Shown: positions 9,756-17,592 of the stretch, piece by piece | How positions within the stretch are numbered: the stretch's first letter is position 1 | Layout of the letters: each line of letters begins with the position of its first letter | NCBI GenBank assembly: GCA_947448135.1 | Contig: CANFLZ010000026.1 | Span: 1-32,933, forward strand | Length of the DNA: 32,933 bases | Reading direction: 5' to 3' | DNA from: Flavobacteriales bacterium | Lineage (GTDB): Bacteria; Bacteroidota; Bacteroidia; Flavobacteriales_D; Sanyastnellaceae | Made by a program: the position numbers and the translations under genes | The notes under the pieces: model-generated | The model's database searches: none | What the model saw: the letters and a program-made list of their open reading frames with translations, nothing else | Told to the model about the DNA's origin: nothing

Positions 9756-10824
9756 CGCCTTCCTTCCTGTTGGATTGAATGCTGCAAATCTTCATGATTG
9801 TTAATTCGACTAACAATCGTTGGTGTTTACTTGCTCGATAGTGAATGTCGCAATCATTGACAAGGTCCATAGCGGAAATTAAGAATCTCAAATCCACCTT
9901 GGCGCCTTGCTCTTGGTATTTGGCGGCTACATTTTCCGAAACTTCTAAAAGAGCGATGGTCGCTGCATCTTTGGAAACCAGCAATCTGCGCAAATGTGCG
10001 CCCCATCCTGAAACAAAATGGTGAGCGTCAAATCCCTTGTTCAATATATCATTGAACAACAGCAATGATTGCGGCACGTCCTCCCCAAATGCTAGGTCTG
10101 TCAATTGAAAATAATAATCATAATCCAGAACATTTAAGTTCTCGATCACCGACGAGTATGTCAAGTTTTTGCCACAAAATGCAACAACCTGATCAAAAAT
10201 AGAAAGCGCATCGCGCATCGCACCATCAGCCTTTTCAGAGATAACATGCAGCGCTTCTAATTCGGCATTGACACCTTCCATTTGAGCAATGTGCGCCAAA
10301 TGGTCTGTCATATCAGCAATTCTGATACGATTGAAATCGAAAATTTGACAACGACTTAGTATCGTTGGAATGATCTTGTGCTTTTCCGTTGTAGCCAAAA
10401 TAAAAATGGCATGCGCTGGTGGCTCTTCGAGTGTCTTCAAAAAAGCATTGAAGGCAGCAGCACTCAACATATGTACCTCGTCTATGATATAGACTTTGTA
10501 TTTTCCAACTTGAGGTGGTATACGAACGGTATCGACAATGTTTCTGATATCCTCAACAGAGTTGTTTGAAGCGGCATCCAATTCAAAAACATTGAACGCC
10601 AAATCACCCGTATCACTCTGCCCTACTTGGTTTACTGCTTTGGCAAAAATCCTAGCACATGTTGTTTTTCCAACTCCACGTGGACCACAGAACAAATAGG
10701 CTTGCGCAATTTGATCGGTAGCAATGGCATTTTGCAAAGTCCGTGTAATCGACTTTTGCCCCACTACTGTTTCCCAGGTATCTGGGCGATATTTTCTTGC
10801 GGATACAACAAATCCTTCTGCCAT
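9742..10824 (-). CDS. dnaX: DNA polymerase III subunit gamma/tau, zero-frame short form
   Basis: AAA+ ATPase of the clamp loader. The start at ATG 10824 gives MAEGFVVSARKYRP; an in-frame start 21 codons upstream adds a non-homologous stretch. Walker A is FCGPRGVGKTT, Walker B is VYIIDEVHML, sensor 1 ILATTEKHKIIP, and the SRC arginine finger is present. The four-cysteine zinc module found in the E. coli protein between Walker A and the ELDAASNNSVEDIR segment is missing. The zero frame ends with EGEKKK-stop in an A11 run, giving 360 aa: AAA+ domains I-II plus domain III, equivalent to gamma. Either the length is set by programmed slippage or the run was miscounted. The gene is divergent from the permease. 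Confidence 0.9.
   Translation of the reverse strand: MAEGFVVSARKYRPDTWETVVGQKSITRTLQNAIATDQIAQAYLFCGPRGVGKTTCARIFAKAVNQVGQSDTGDLAFNVFELDAASNNSVEDIRNIVDTVRIPPQVGKYKVYIIDEVHMLSAAAFNAFLKTLEEPPAHAIFILATTEKHKIIPTILSRCQIFDFNRIRIADMTDHLAHIAQMEGVNAELEALHVISEKADGAMRDALSIFDQVVAFCGKNLTYSSVIENLNVLDYDYYFQLTDLAFGEDVPQSLLLFNDILNKGFDAHHFVSGWGAHLRRLLVSKDAATIALLEVSENVAAKYQEQGAKVDLRFLISAMDLVNDCDIHYRASKHQRLLVELTIMKICSIQSNRKEGEKKK
9745..9755 (-). promoter_or_regulatory. A11 slippery run in dnaX
   Basis: Eleven consecutive A on the coding (minus) strand. Zero frame reads GAA AAA AAA AAA TAG. With A10 the reading enters the open 190-codon tau tail; with A12 it stops two codons later (GGA TAA). Runs of nine or more A are known sites of RNA polymerase slippage, as in Thermus thermophilus dnaX. 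Confidence 0.6.
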
Positions 10825-10833
10825 ACTACAAAT

Positions 10834-10923
10834 ATGCAAACAAGTCCTTTGATTCTCTACATTGGAATATTCACACTTTATACACAACGCTTATTCCAGG
10901 AATTGTTTGAAGTAATTTGGTAA
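10834..10923 (+). CDS. Possible 29-aa peptide directly upstream of permease
   Basis: A short ORF (MQTSPLILYIGIFTLYTQRL, then FQELFEVIW) whose stop ends one base before the permease ATG (TAACATG). It is hydrophobic in its first half. It could be a leader or coupling peptide, or chance. No ribosome binding site is seen. Confidence 0.2.
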   Translation: MQTSPLILYIGIFTLYTQRLFQELFEVIW

Positions 10924-10924
10924 C

Positions 10925-12322
10925 ATGAAAAACAAAAATCAATTGGGATTGTGGGATAGCATTTTGCTTGGGGTTGGCTCTATGATTGGATCCGGAATTT
11001 TTATTGTGAGCGCTAATATGACAACACAAATATTCAGTGCCCCTTGGCTGATTGCACTTTGGATATTGACTGGGATTCTTACAGTTTTTGCAGCTTTGAG
11101 CTATGGCGAGCTTGCCGGCATGTTTCCAAAAGCTGGAGGTCAGTATGTTTACTTGAAGGAAGCCTATCATCCCATGATGGCATTTTTGTATGGCTGGAGC
11201 TTTTTTACAGTCATTCAAACTGGAACTATTGCAGCTGTAGCGGTGGCATTTAGCAAGTTCAGCGGCTACTTCTTCCCGATTTTCGAGATGACACCCAAAA
11301 ACGCAATAGCGGTTATGGGGCATGACGTATATCCTGCACAGCTTTTGGGTGTAGGCACTTTGGTGCTTTTGACTTATATCAACACACGGGGGGTTCAGGC
11401 AGGTAAATGGATACAAAGTATGTTCACTTCAACCAAATTGATTGCGCTTTTTGGGCTATTAATTTGCGGTTTCTTTTTGGGCTTTCACTCTGAAATATGG
11501 GAGTCCAATTGGTCCAGTGGTTGGTCTATACAGCAATGGAATTCCCTCACTCATCAAGCCATCCCAATGGATATGCACACTTTGATGGGAGCTATCGCCC
11601 TGGCTTTGGTTGGTTCTGTTTTCAGCAGTGACGCCTGGAACAGTATTACTTTCATCGCAGGTGAAATGCATCAACCAGAAAAGACCATTGGACGCGCGTT
11701 GTTCTATAGTACCTTCATTGTAACCTTGATTTATGTTGGCATGAACCTGATGTATTTAGGTTCTCTCTCACTTCAGAACATCGCAGAAGCGCCGCAAGAG
11801 CGAGTGGGTGTAGCTGCGGCCAATGCCATTTTCGGAGCGAATGGGACTTACATTATTGCAGCGTTGATAATGGTTTCTACGTTTGGTTGTAACAATGGGT
11901 TGATATTCAGCGGAGCGCGCGTGTATCAAACCATGTCAGAGGAAAAGCTATTTTTCCCAGCAGCAAAAAAACTCAACTCTTTCCAAGTTCCTGCATGGGC
12001 CCTATGGGCGCAATGCATTTGGGCGAGTGTACTTTGCTTGAGTGGGCAATATGGTCAATTGCTGAATTACGTTGTCTTCACGGTGATGCTCTTTTACATT
12101 TTGACCATTGCAGGAGTTATCCGACTTCGAGTTTCCAAGCCTGAGCTCCCAAGAACATACAAAACCCCCATGTATCCAATTCTTCCCATTCTTTACATCT
12201 GCATTGCCCTAGCATTCTGTATAGGGCTTTTGATCTATACACCCAATGATACTTGGCCAGGCTTAATCATTGTGGCGCTTGGGATTCCTGTTTACTATTT
12301 CTTTCGAAAAAAATTGGCATAA
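10925..12322 (+). CDS. APC-superfamily amino acid permease
   Basis: A 465-aa inner-membrane transporter of the amino acid-polyamine-organocation superfamily, with about 12-13 hydrophobic segments. The family's unwound TM1 motif is clear near the N-terminus: LLGVGSMIGSGIFIV (residues about 15-29). TM6-region sequence (ALVGSVFSSDAWNSITFIAGE) and EMHQPEKTIGRAL after it match the LAT/basic amino acid permease branch (PF13520). The last hydrophobic stretch ends in FFRKKLA, a cytoplasmic basic tail. The substrate is not predictable. The gene is monocistronic, divergent from dnaX, and closed by a strong terminator. Confidence 0.88.
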   Translation: MKNKNQLGLWDSILLGVGSMIGSGIFIVSANMTTQIFSAPWLIALWILTGILTVFAALSYGELAGMFPKAGGQYVYLKEAYHPMMAFLYGWSFFTVIQTGTIAAVAVAFSKFSGYFFPIFEMTPKNAIAVMGHDVYPAQLLGVGTLVLLTYINTRGVQAGKWIQSMFTSTKLIALFGLLICGFFLGFHSEIWESNWSSGWSIQQWNSLTHQAIPMDMHTLMGAIALALVGSVFSSDAWNSITFIAGEMHQPEKTIGRALFYSTFIVTLIYVGMNLMYLGSLSLQNIAEAPQERVGVAAANAIFGANGTYIIAALIMVSTFGCNNGLIFSGARVYQTMSEEKLFFPAAKKLNSFQVPAWALWAQCIWASVLCLSGQYGQLLNYVVFTVMLFYILTIAGVIRLRVSKPELPRTYKTPMYPILPILYICIALAFCIGLLIYTPNDTWPGLIIVALGIPVYYFFRKKLA

Positions 12323-12350
12323 AAAAAGGGAACCTAGGTTCCCTTTTTTG
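12321..12350. terminator. Bidirectional intrinsic terminator
   Basis: The palindrome GGGAACCTAGGTTCCC (12328-12343) is extended by an A7 run on the left and a T6 run on the right. It separates the convergent permease and the Lys/Ala-rich zinc-ribbon-type gene. Confidence 0.85.
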
Positions 12351-12365
12351 TTTCTCATAACAATA

Positions 12366-13985
12366 TTATTTCTTCAATTCTTTCTCCAACATTTGGTTGA
12401 TCTTTTCAGCTTGCTCATAGGCTAAAATTCCATCCACCAAAATTCTTCCACTGTGCTCATCGATGATCACTTTCTTGCGTGCAGCAACATCCATTTGCTT
12501 TTGAGGTGGGATGTGAATGAAAGATCCCGCAGAAGCCTCACGATCGATTGGCACAACTGCCAAGCCATTGTTGGCTCCTTTGCGAATGCGCTCATAAGCA
12601 TCCAACAAACGTTGATCAATTAATTTCTTTGCTTCAGCACTCTTTGCTTTTAGAATTTCTTCTTCGCGCTCTGTCTCGGCAACAATCTCTTGCAATTGCT
12701 TTTTCTTGAATTCTAAATCATTTGTGCGTGCTTCCAATTTTTGTTGACTTACCTCTAGGTTTGCCAATTTAGCCTCGTGACCCAACTCACCTTCACGAAT
12801 TTTCTTCTTGAACAATTGAATCTCTAACTCTTGGAATTCAATCTCCTTGTTCAAAGCTTCGTATTCACGATTGTTTTTTACTTTCTCTAAATTCTCTTTG
12901 TACTTCTTGATTTGCGTCTCAGCATCTTTGATACCTTGCTTCTTGGCAGCAACATCTTCCAAAGCAGCATCCACTTCGTCTTGAACTTTTCCAACTCGAA
13001 TGGTTAATCCAGCTACTTCGTTTTCCAAATCTTCTACTTCCAACGGCAATTCACCTCTTGTAGCATGAATTTTATCGATGCGCGAGTCAATCAATTGAAC
13101 GTCATACAATGCGCGCAATTTGTTCTCGATGGTAACGCCAGAGGCTTTGTTTTCGCCTTCTACAAAGGCAAATCGGTTGGTGCTTTTCATATCTTCAGAT
13201 TCCTTTTTTTCATTTTTTTCGATTCGTGCTACAGGCGCAAATTTCACAGGGGCCATGCCTTCAGGATTGACCACAAAAACAGGATTGGCTGTTGGCTTAT
13301 GATCCCGTTGGTATTCAATAATGCGCGGCTTTGGTCGATCAGACAAAGTTTCCTCTACGGCCGATTTGATTTCAGCCTTGGCCACTTTTACTTCTTTCTT
13401 TTTTGCTTCAGGCTTTGCTACAGGTACTTCTGATACCGCCTTAGGCTTGGTTGCTTCCACCTTGCTTTCAGCTGGCTTTGCCGAATTCTTTGCCACTGCT
13501 TTCTTCGACTCAACAGGAGTATCTTGCTTTTTGACTGGCGCACCCCCCTTTTTCACGGGAGCAGATTTCTTGGCTGGAGTAGCTTTTTTGGCCACTGGAA
13601 CACTCTTCGCAACTGGAGCTGCTTTAACAGCCTTTTTTGCTGGAACAGTTGTAACCGTTTTTTTTTCTACAGCCTTTTTTGCTGGAACAGTTGTAACCGT
13701 TTTTTTAGCTACAGCCTTTTTTGCTGGAGCCTTGGATGCTTTCTTTTCAGGCATGGCTTTCTTCACTATTTTTTTTGCCGGGGCCTTCAAATTCTTTGCT
13801 GCTGGCTTAATAGCGCTCTTTGCAACAGTTGCTTTATTCTTGCTAACCGGCTTTGCTTTCTCTTCTTTCTTTTTCTTTACCGGCGCAGATTTCTTTGCCT
13901 CTTTGACTGCTTTTTTGGCCACTACCTTTTTGGGTTGAGCGGCTTTCTTAACAGGCTTAGAGGACTTGGTCATCTTTTTCGCCAT
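12366..13985 (-). CDS. Zinc-ribbon-type (C4) coiled-coil protein with histone-H1-like Lys/Ala-rich N-terminus
   Basis: A 539-aa protein in two parts. Residues 1 to about 230 are extremely rich in Lys, Ala, Pro and Val (PAKKAVAKK-type repeats, like histone H1 or bacterial HU/H1-like tails), suggesting nucleic acid binding. Residues about 285-539 match the PF02591 family (HP0958/CT398 type): a long antiparallel coiled coil with KKYKENLEKVKNNREYEALN, then the C-terminal ribbon module NGLAVVPIDREASAGSFIHI and DEHSGRILVDG. In the family the ribbon is normally ACGGC...CxxCGRIL; here the cysteines are replaced (S, S, D, S), so no zinc site is possible. The family's role is unclear; Helicobacter HP0958 acts in flagellar assembly and RNA binding. 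The gene starts 1 nt after the Nif3 stop; this pairing is widespread. Confidence 0.8.
   Translation of the reverse strand: MAKKMTKSSKPVKKAAQPKKVVAKKAVKEAKKSAPVKKKKEEKAKPVSKNKATVAKSAIKPAAKNLKAPAKKIVKKAMPEKKASKAPAKKAVAKKTVTTVPAKKAVEKKTVTTVPAKKAVKAAPVAKSVPVAKKATPAKKSAPVKKGGAPVKKQDTPVESKKAVAKNSAKPAESKVEATKPKAVSEVPVAKPEAKKKEVKVAKAEIKSAVEETLSDRPKPRIIEYQRDHKPTANPVFVVNPEGMAPVKFAPVARIEKNEKKESEDMKSTNRFAFVEGENKASGVTIENKLRALYDVQLIDSRIDKIHATRGELPLEVEDLENEVAGLTIRVGKVQDEVDAALEDVAAKKQGIKDAETQIKKYKENLEKVKNNREYEALNKEIEFQELEIQLFKKKIREGELGHEAKLANLEVSQQKLEARTNDLEFKKKQLQEIVAETEREEEILKAKSAEAKKLIDQRLLDAYERIRKGANNGLAVVPIDREASAGSFIHIPPQKQMDVAARKKVIIDEHSGRILVDGILAYEQAEKINQMLEKELKK
13627..13738 (-). repeat. 42-bp tandem repeat inside the Lys/Ala-rich region
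   Basis: Copies begin at 13627, 13669 and 13711 (third partial), with a unit of 42 bp. It encodes a 14-residue unit, PAKKAVEKKTVTTV, and keeps the reading frame. Such repeats expand and shrink by replication slippage, so tail length may vary between strains. Confidence 0.85.
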
Positions 13986-13986
13986 T

Positions 13987-15084
13987 TCAGAAATATTGAA
14001 CAGGATTTGTTACAATCCCTGTTTTGTGGATGGCAAAAGTAGTAAAATTTTCTGTTAACCAATCACTTAGTAAGTCAATTACACAACTTTCAGATTCATA
14101 ATGTCCAATATCCATCACAATGATCTTGTTCTCATGATCAAAGAATCGATGGTATTTGAAATCCGAAGTAATGAATACTTGAGCTGCAGAAGCAATGGCT
14201 TTCTCCAACAGAAAATCGCCACTTCCTCCGCACCAAGCGACTTTCGACACAAGGGTATGTACCAATGGTGTATGTTTAATCACCTCAACTCCTAATTTTT
14301 CCTTGACATTTTTCATCCAAGATTGAATGTCTATGGGTTGGTTCAATTCTCCAATCATTCCTGAACCAATATCGGCCCTTTCATTGCTGAGTAAGATCCA
14401 TTCATGCGCTACCTCTTCATATCGATGGGCATTCACCATAGCTTGATGTACGGATGACCTGTTCCATTCAGGCACCATCACTTCTAATTTCATTTCATCC
14501 GAAATGAAACGTTCGCCAATTTTCCCTTCCACCGGATTGGCTCCAGGCATCGGGGTAAATGAACCCGTCCCCTCACTCAAAAAGCTACATTCTTCGTAAT
14601 TTCCGATGTGTCCAGCCCCAGCAGAAAATAGCGCTTGTTCCATTTTGTCCTTTTCTTTATTGGACACATAGACCACCAATTTGTAAATGGAATTGGACTT
14701 GGGCTGTAAAATGCTTCTTTTCTGAATGCCCAGTACATCTCCAATTTTTCCATTGACACCACTTGGAACACTATCCAAAGCTGTGTGCCAAGCCACAATT
14801 GCAATGTTGTTTTTGATGGCTTGAATGACGGTGCGTTCGACATAGGTGCGACCGGTCAATTTTTTCACTCCTGAAAATACAATCGGATGATGCGCCAAAA
14901 CAACATTGCACTTTTTTTGAATCGCCTCTTCAATAATGGGCTCAGTACAATCCAAACAACACAATACGCCCGTAATTTCTTGATCGGCATCACCAACGAT
15001 TAAACCCCCATTGTCATACGACTCTTGAAGACTCAATGGTGCCCAATGGTTGAGCTGGCGGATAAGATCTTTGACTGTATTCAT
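13987..15084 (-). CDS. Nif3-like dinuclear metal-centre protein (YbgI/DUF34 family)
   Basis: A 365-aa member of the Nif3/YbgI family, often named as GTP cyclohydrolase 1 type 2-like. Metal ligands are visible: H65-H66 in LAHHPIVFSG, H100 and D104 in WHTALD, and H328/E330 in DIGHYESE near the C-terminus. The length shows it is the long form with the PII-like insert (about residues 125-230) between the two halves of the core. Homologues form hexameric toroids with two metals per subunit; the reaction is unsettled. It is the first gene of a pair with the coiled-coil/zinc-ribbon-type gene and is divergent from lpxK. Confidence 0.9.
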   Translation of the reverse strand: MNTVKDLIRQLNHWAPLSLQESYDNGGLIVGDADQEITGVLCCLDCTEPIIEEAIQKKCNVVLAHHPIVFSGVKKLTGRTYVERTVIQAIKNNIAIVAWHTALDSVPSGVNGKIGDVLGIQKRSILQPKSNSIYKLVVYVSNKEKDKMEQALFSAGAGHIGNYEECSFLSEGTGSFTPMPGANPVEGKIGERFISDEMKLEVMVPEWNRSSVHQAMVNAHRYEEVAHEWILLSNERADIGSGMIGELNQPIDIQSWMKNVKEKLGVEVIKHTPLVHTLVSKVAWCGGSGDFLLEKAIASAAQVFITSDFKYHRFFDHENKIIVMDIGHYESESCVIDLLSDWLTENFTTFAIHKTGIVTNPVQYF

Positions 15085-15121
15085 ATTTTATATTGTAATT
15101 TCCCAAGCGCAAATTAAGACA

Positions 15122-16138
15122 ATGATTCGGAAACTATTTCTATTCCTTCCTTCGATCATTTTGCAGGGCATTCTTCACCTGCGGCATTTTCTGTTTGATA
15201 ATGGTGTCCTTCGATCGCAAAAATCACCCGTCAAAACAATTGTGATTGGCAACCTTGCGATTGGCGGAGCTGGAAAAACTCCATTTGCCGACATGCTCAT
15301 TCATGCGTTAAAAGAACAATTTGAACTGGGATTTGTGTCTCGGGGTTACGGAAGATTAACGCAAGGTCCTCAAGCAATAACGCGCGATTCCAATGCGTCT
15401 GCCATTGGCGACGAACCCCTGCTCATCCATCAACACCATCCTGATATCCCTGGTTTTGTAGCAGAAAAAAGAAATGAAGGGATCCAACGCTTGATTCAAA
15501 ATTTTTCGAATATCAATCTTATTGTTTTGGATGATGCATTGCAGCACCGCGCATTGCAAGGGGATGTCAACATTTTGATCAGTAAATTTGACCAGCCGTT
15601 TTACAGCGATTCGCTTTGGCCAATGGGACATTTGCGTGATTTAAAATCCAGAGCTAAATGCGTTCAAGCCATTGCTATTACCAACAGTCCAGCAGATCTT
15701 TCTGAACAAGATAAGCGTCAAGTTATCGAGAGAATTCGAACGATAACTGCGGCTCCTGTATTCTTTTTCCATACCGAATCACTGCCCATTCAACCGCTGC
15801 ATCCGAATTTAAAAACACCCAAGCATTGGGGAGTATTTTGCGGTATCGCACATCCCCAACCATTCTTCTCTTCCGTTCTAAAAAACTACAACATTCTTGA
15901 AAAGGTAGCCTATGCCGATCACCAATGGCTTGGTGAAAAAGAGGCGCAATTCCTCCGTTCAAAATTGGTTACCTTTGGGGGCCAAATAGAAGCCTGGATG
16001 ACCACCGAAAAAGATGCCATGCGCATAGCACATCTCGAATCGTGGAAAGACATACCGATTTTCTATTTGCCCATTATTACAAAAATCAACGACGCAGATA
16101 AAGAAGCATGGAAGTTATGGCTGAAGAAAAACATTTAA
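15122..16138 (+). CDS. lpxK: Tetraacyldisaccharide 4'-kinase
   Basis: Phosphorylates the 4' position of the lipid A disaccharide precursor at the inner membrane. 338 aa from the ATG at 15122; an in-frame start at 15050 would add 24 residues overlapping the divergent Nif3 gene. The membrane-associating N-terminus (LFLFLPSIILQG) is followed by the P-loop GNLAIGGAGKTP (43-54), ending as in the family. Further landmarks are SRGYG, GDEPLLIHQ, VLDDALQHR (the DDxxQH catalytic segment) and LWPMGHLRD, all typical of LpxK, and TTEKDAMR near the C-terminus. It overlaps gatB by up to 31 nt and heads an operon that ends with lpxH. Confidence 0.95.
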   Translation: MIRKLFLFLPSIILQGILHLRHFLFDNGVLRSQKSPVKTIVIGNLAIGGAGKTPFADMLIHALKEQFELGFVSRGYGRLTQGPQAITRDSNASAIGDEPLLIHQHHPDIPGFVAEKRNEGIQRLIQNFSNINLIVLDDALQHRALQGDVNILISKFDQPFYSDSLWPMGHLRDLKSRAKCVQAIAITNSPADLSEQDKRQVIERIRTITAAPVFFFHTESLPIQPLHPNLKTPKHWGVFCGIAHPQPFFSSVLKNYNILEKVAYADHQWLGEKEAQFLRSKLVTFGGQIEAWMTTEKDAMRIAHLESWKDIPIFYLPIITKINDADKEAWKLWLKKNI

Positions 16139-17592
16139 AGACGATTCCTTACGATGAATACGAATTGGTAGTTGGATTAGAAGTGCACATGCAATTGAGC
16201 ACAAAATCCAAAGCCTATTCCTCAGACGCTAACCTTTTCGGTGAATTGCCCAACACGTTGATTTCACCTATCTCTCTTGGCCATCCAGGCACATTGCCTA
16301 TGGTGAATTATCATTCTATCGATTGCGCCATTCAATTGGGATTGGCCATGAACATGGAGATTCATCCCGACATTTACTTCGCTAGGAAAAATTATTTCTA
16401 TGCGGATCTTCCTAAAGGCTATCAAATTACACAAGACAAAACGCCCATTTGTACAGGGGGATATTTGGATATTAAAGATGAGAATGATCAAGTAAAAAGA
16501 ATCATGATCACTCGTGCCCATTTAGAAGAAGATGCTGGAAAAAGCATGCACGATCAAGATCCATTCGACACGCTGATTGACCTGAATCGAGCGGGTGTTC
16601 CATTGATTGAAGTGGTCTCTGAGCCTGATCTCAGGAGTTCCAAAGAAGCCTATAATTACTTGACCGAACTCAGAAAGCTCGTCCGTTATTTGGGTATTTG
16701 TGATGGCAATATGGAAGAAGGTTCCATGCGATGTGATGCCAATATTTCTGTTCGCAAAAAAGGAGATCCCAATTTCAACACCCGTTGCGAGGTGAAGAAC
16801 ATGAACTCCATCCGCAATGTGCAGCGCGCCATAGAGCATGAAATGCGCAGACAAATCGAGTTGGTAGAAAATGGCGGGACTGTCGTACAAGAAACCCGCA
16901 ATTTCGACGCTGCAACAGGAACTACTCAATCCATGAGAAGCAAAGAAAGAGCGCATGACTACCGCTACTTTCCTGAGCCGGACATTTTGCCATTGCACAT
17001 CACTAAAGAAAAAATTGCTTCAATCGCTAAAGATCTTCCAGCCCTTCCGCAAGCCTTGGTCAACAAGTACATCCAAGAATTGGGGCTCAGTGATTACGAT
17101 GCATTGGTGATCACCCAAGAAAAAGAAACTGCACTATGGTTTGAAACAGTTGTTTCAAAAACCAAAGAATATAAAATGGCAGCCAATTGGCTCATGGGGC
17201 CCATCAAAGCTTTGCTCAATGAGCGCGCTTTGGATATTGTGGACATGACCCTCACCCCTGAACAATTGGTAGGAGTGATAGAATTGATCAGTTCTGGCAA
17301 AGTCAGTTCATCCACAGCCGCAGAAAAAATTCTGCCCGTTCTATTTGATGATACACAAGCAACTGCTCAAGACACCGCACAAAAATTAAATCTTATTCAA
17401 GACGCAGACGATTCGGAAATTGAATCGATTGCGCAAGAAGTCTTGAATGCGTGGCCCGATAAGGTGGCTGCATTTAAGGCAGGAAACAAAGGGCTTCTAG
17501 GCCTATTCATGGGAGAGTTGATGAAAAAGTCGCAAGGCAAGGCTAATCCCAAAACGGCATCCGGAATCTTACAAAAACTATTGGAGAAATGA
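16108..17592 (+). CDS. gatB: Asp-tRNA(Asn)/Glu-tRNA(Gln) amidotransferase subunit B
   Basis: A 494-aa subunit of GatCAB, which converts mischarged Glu-tRNA(Gln) (and Asp-tRNA(Asn)) to the amide form using ammonia from GatA. Family signatures are YELVVGLEVHMQLST at the N-terminus, LNRAGVPLIEVVSEPD, GSMRCDANISV, RCEVKNMNSIRNVQRAIE and HDYRYFPEPDILPL; the C-terminal helical YqeY-like tail (about 345-494) ends with KTASGILQKLLEK. Two in-frame ATGs (16108 and 16117) lie inside the lpxK end; the second has GGAAG at a plausible distance. gatA and gatC are not in the window. Confidence 0.95.
   Translation: MEVMAEEKHLKTIPYDEYELVVGLEVHMQLSTKSKAYSSDANLFGELPNTLISPISLGHPGTLPMVNYHSIDCAIQLGLAMNMEIHPDIYFARKNYFYADLPKGYQITQDKTPICTGGYLDIKDENDQVKRIMITRAHLEEDAGKSMHDQDPFDTLIDLNRAGVPLIEVVSEPDLRSSKEAYNYLTELRKLVRYLGICDGNMEEGSMRCDANISVRKKGDPNFNTRCEVKNMNSIRNVQRAIEHEMRRQIELVENGGTVVQETRNFDAATGTTQSMRSKERAHDYRYFPEPDILPLHITKEKIASIAKDLPALPQALVNKYIQELGLSDYDALVITQEKETALWFETVVSKTKEYKMAANWLMGPIKALLNERALDIVDMTLTPEQLVGVIELISSGKVSSSTAAEKILPVLFDDTQATAQDTAQKLNLIQDADDSEIESIAQEVLNAWPDKVAAFKAGNKGLLGLFMGELMKKSQGKANPKTASGILQKLLEK

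Noticed and set aside
13321-13938. 205-aa plus-strand ORF rich in Phe and Ala
   Set aside because: Antisense image of the Lys/Ala-rich region (AAG/GCC read backwards gives Phe/Ala). The minus-strand gene has recognisable domains.
16522-16998. 158-aa minus-strand ORF
   Set aside because: Shadow of the gatB coding sequence on the other strand.
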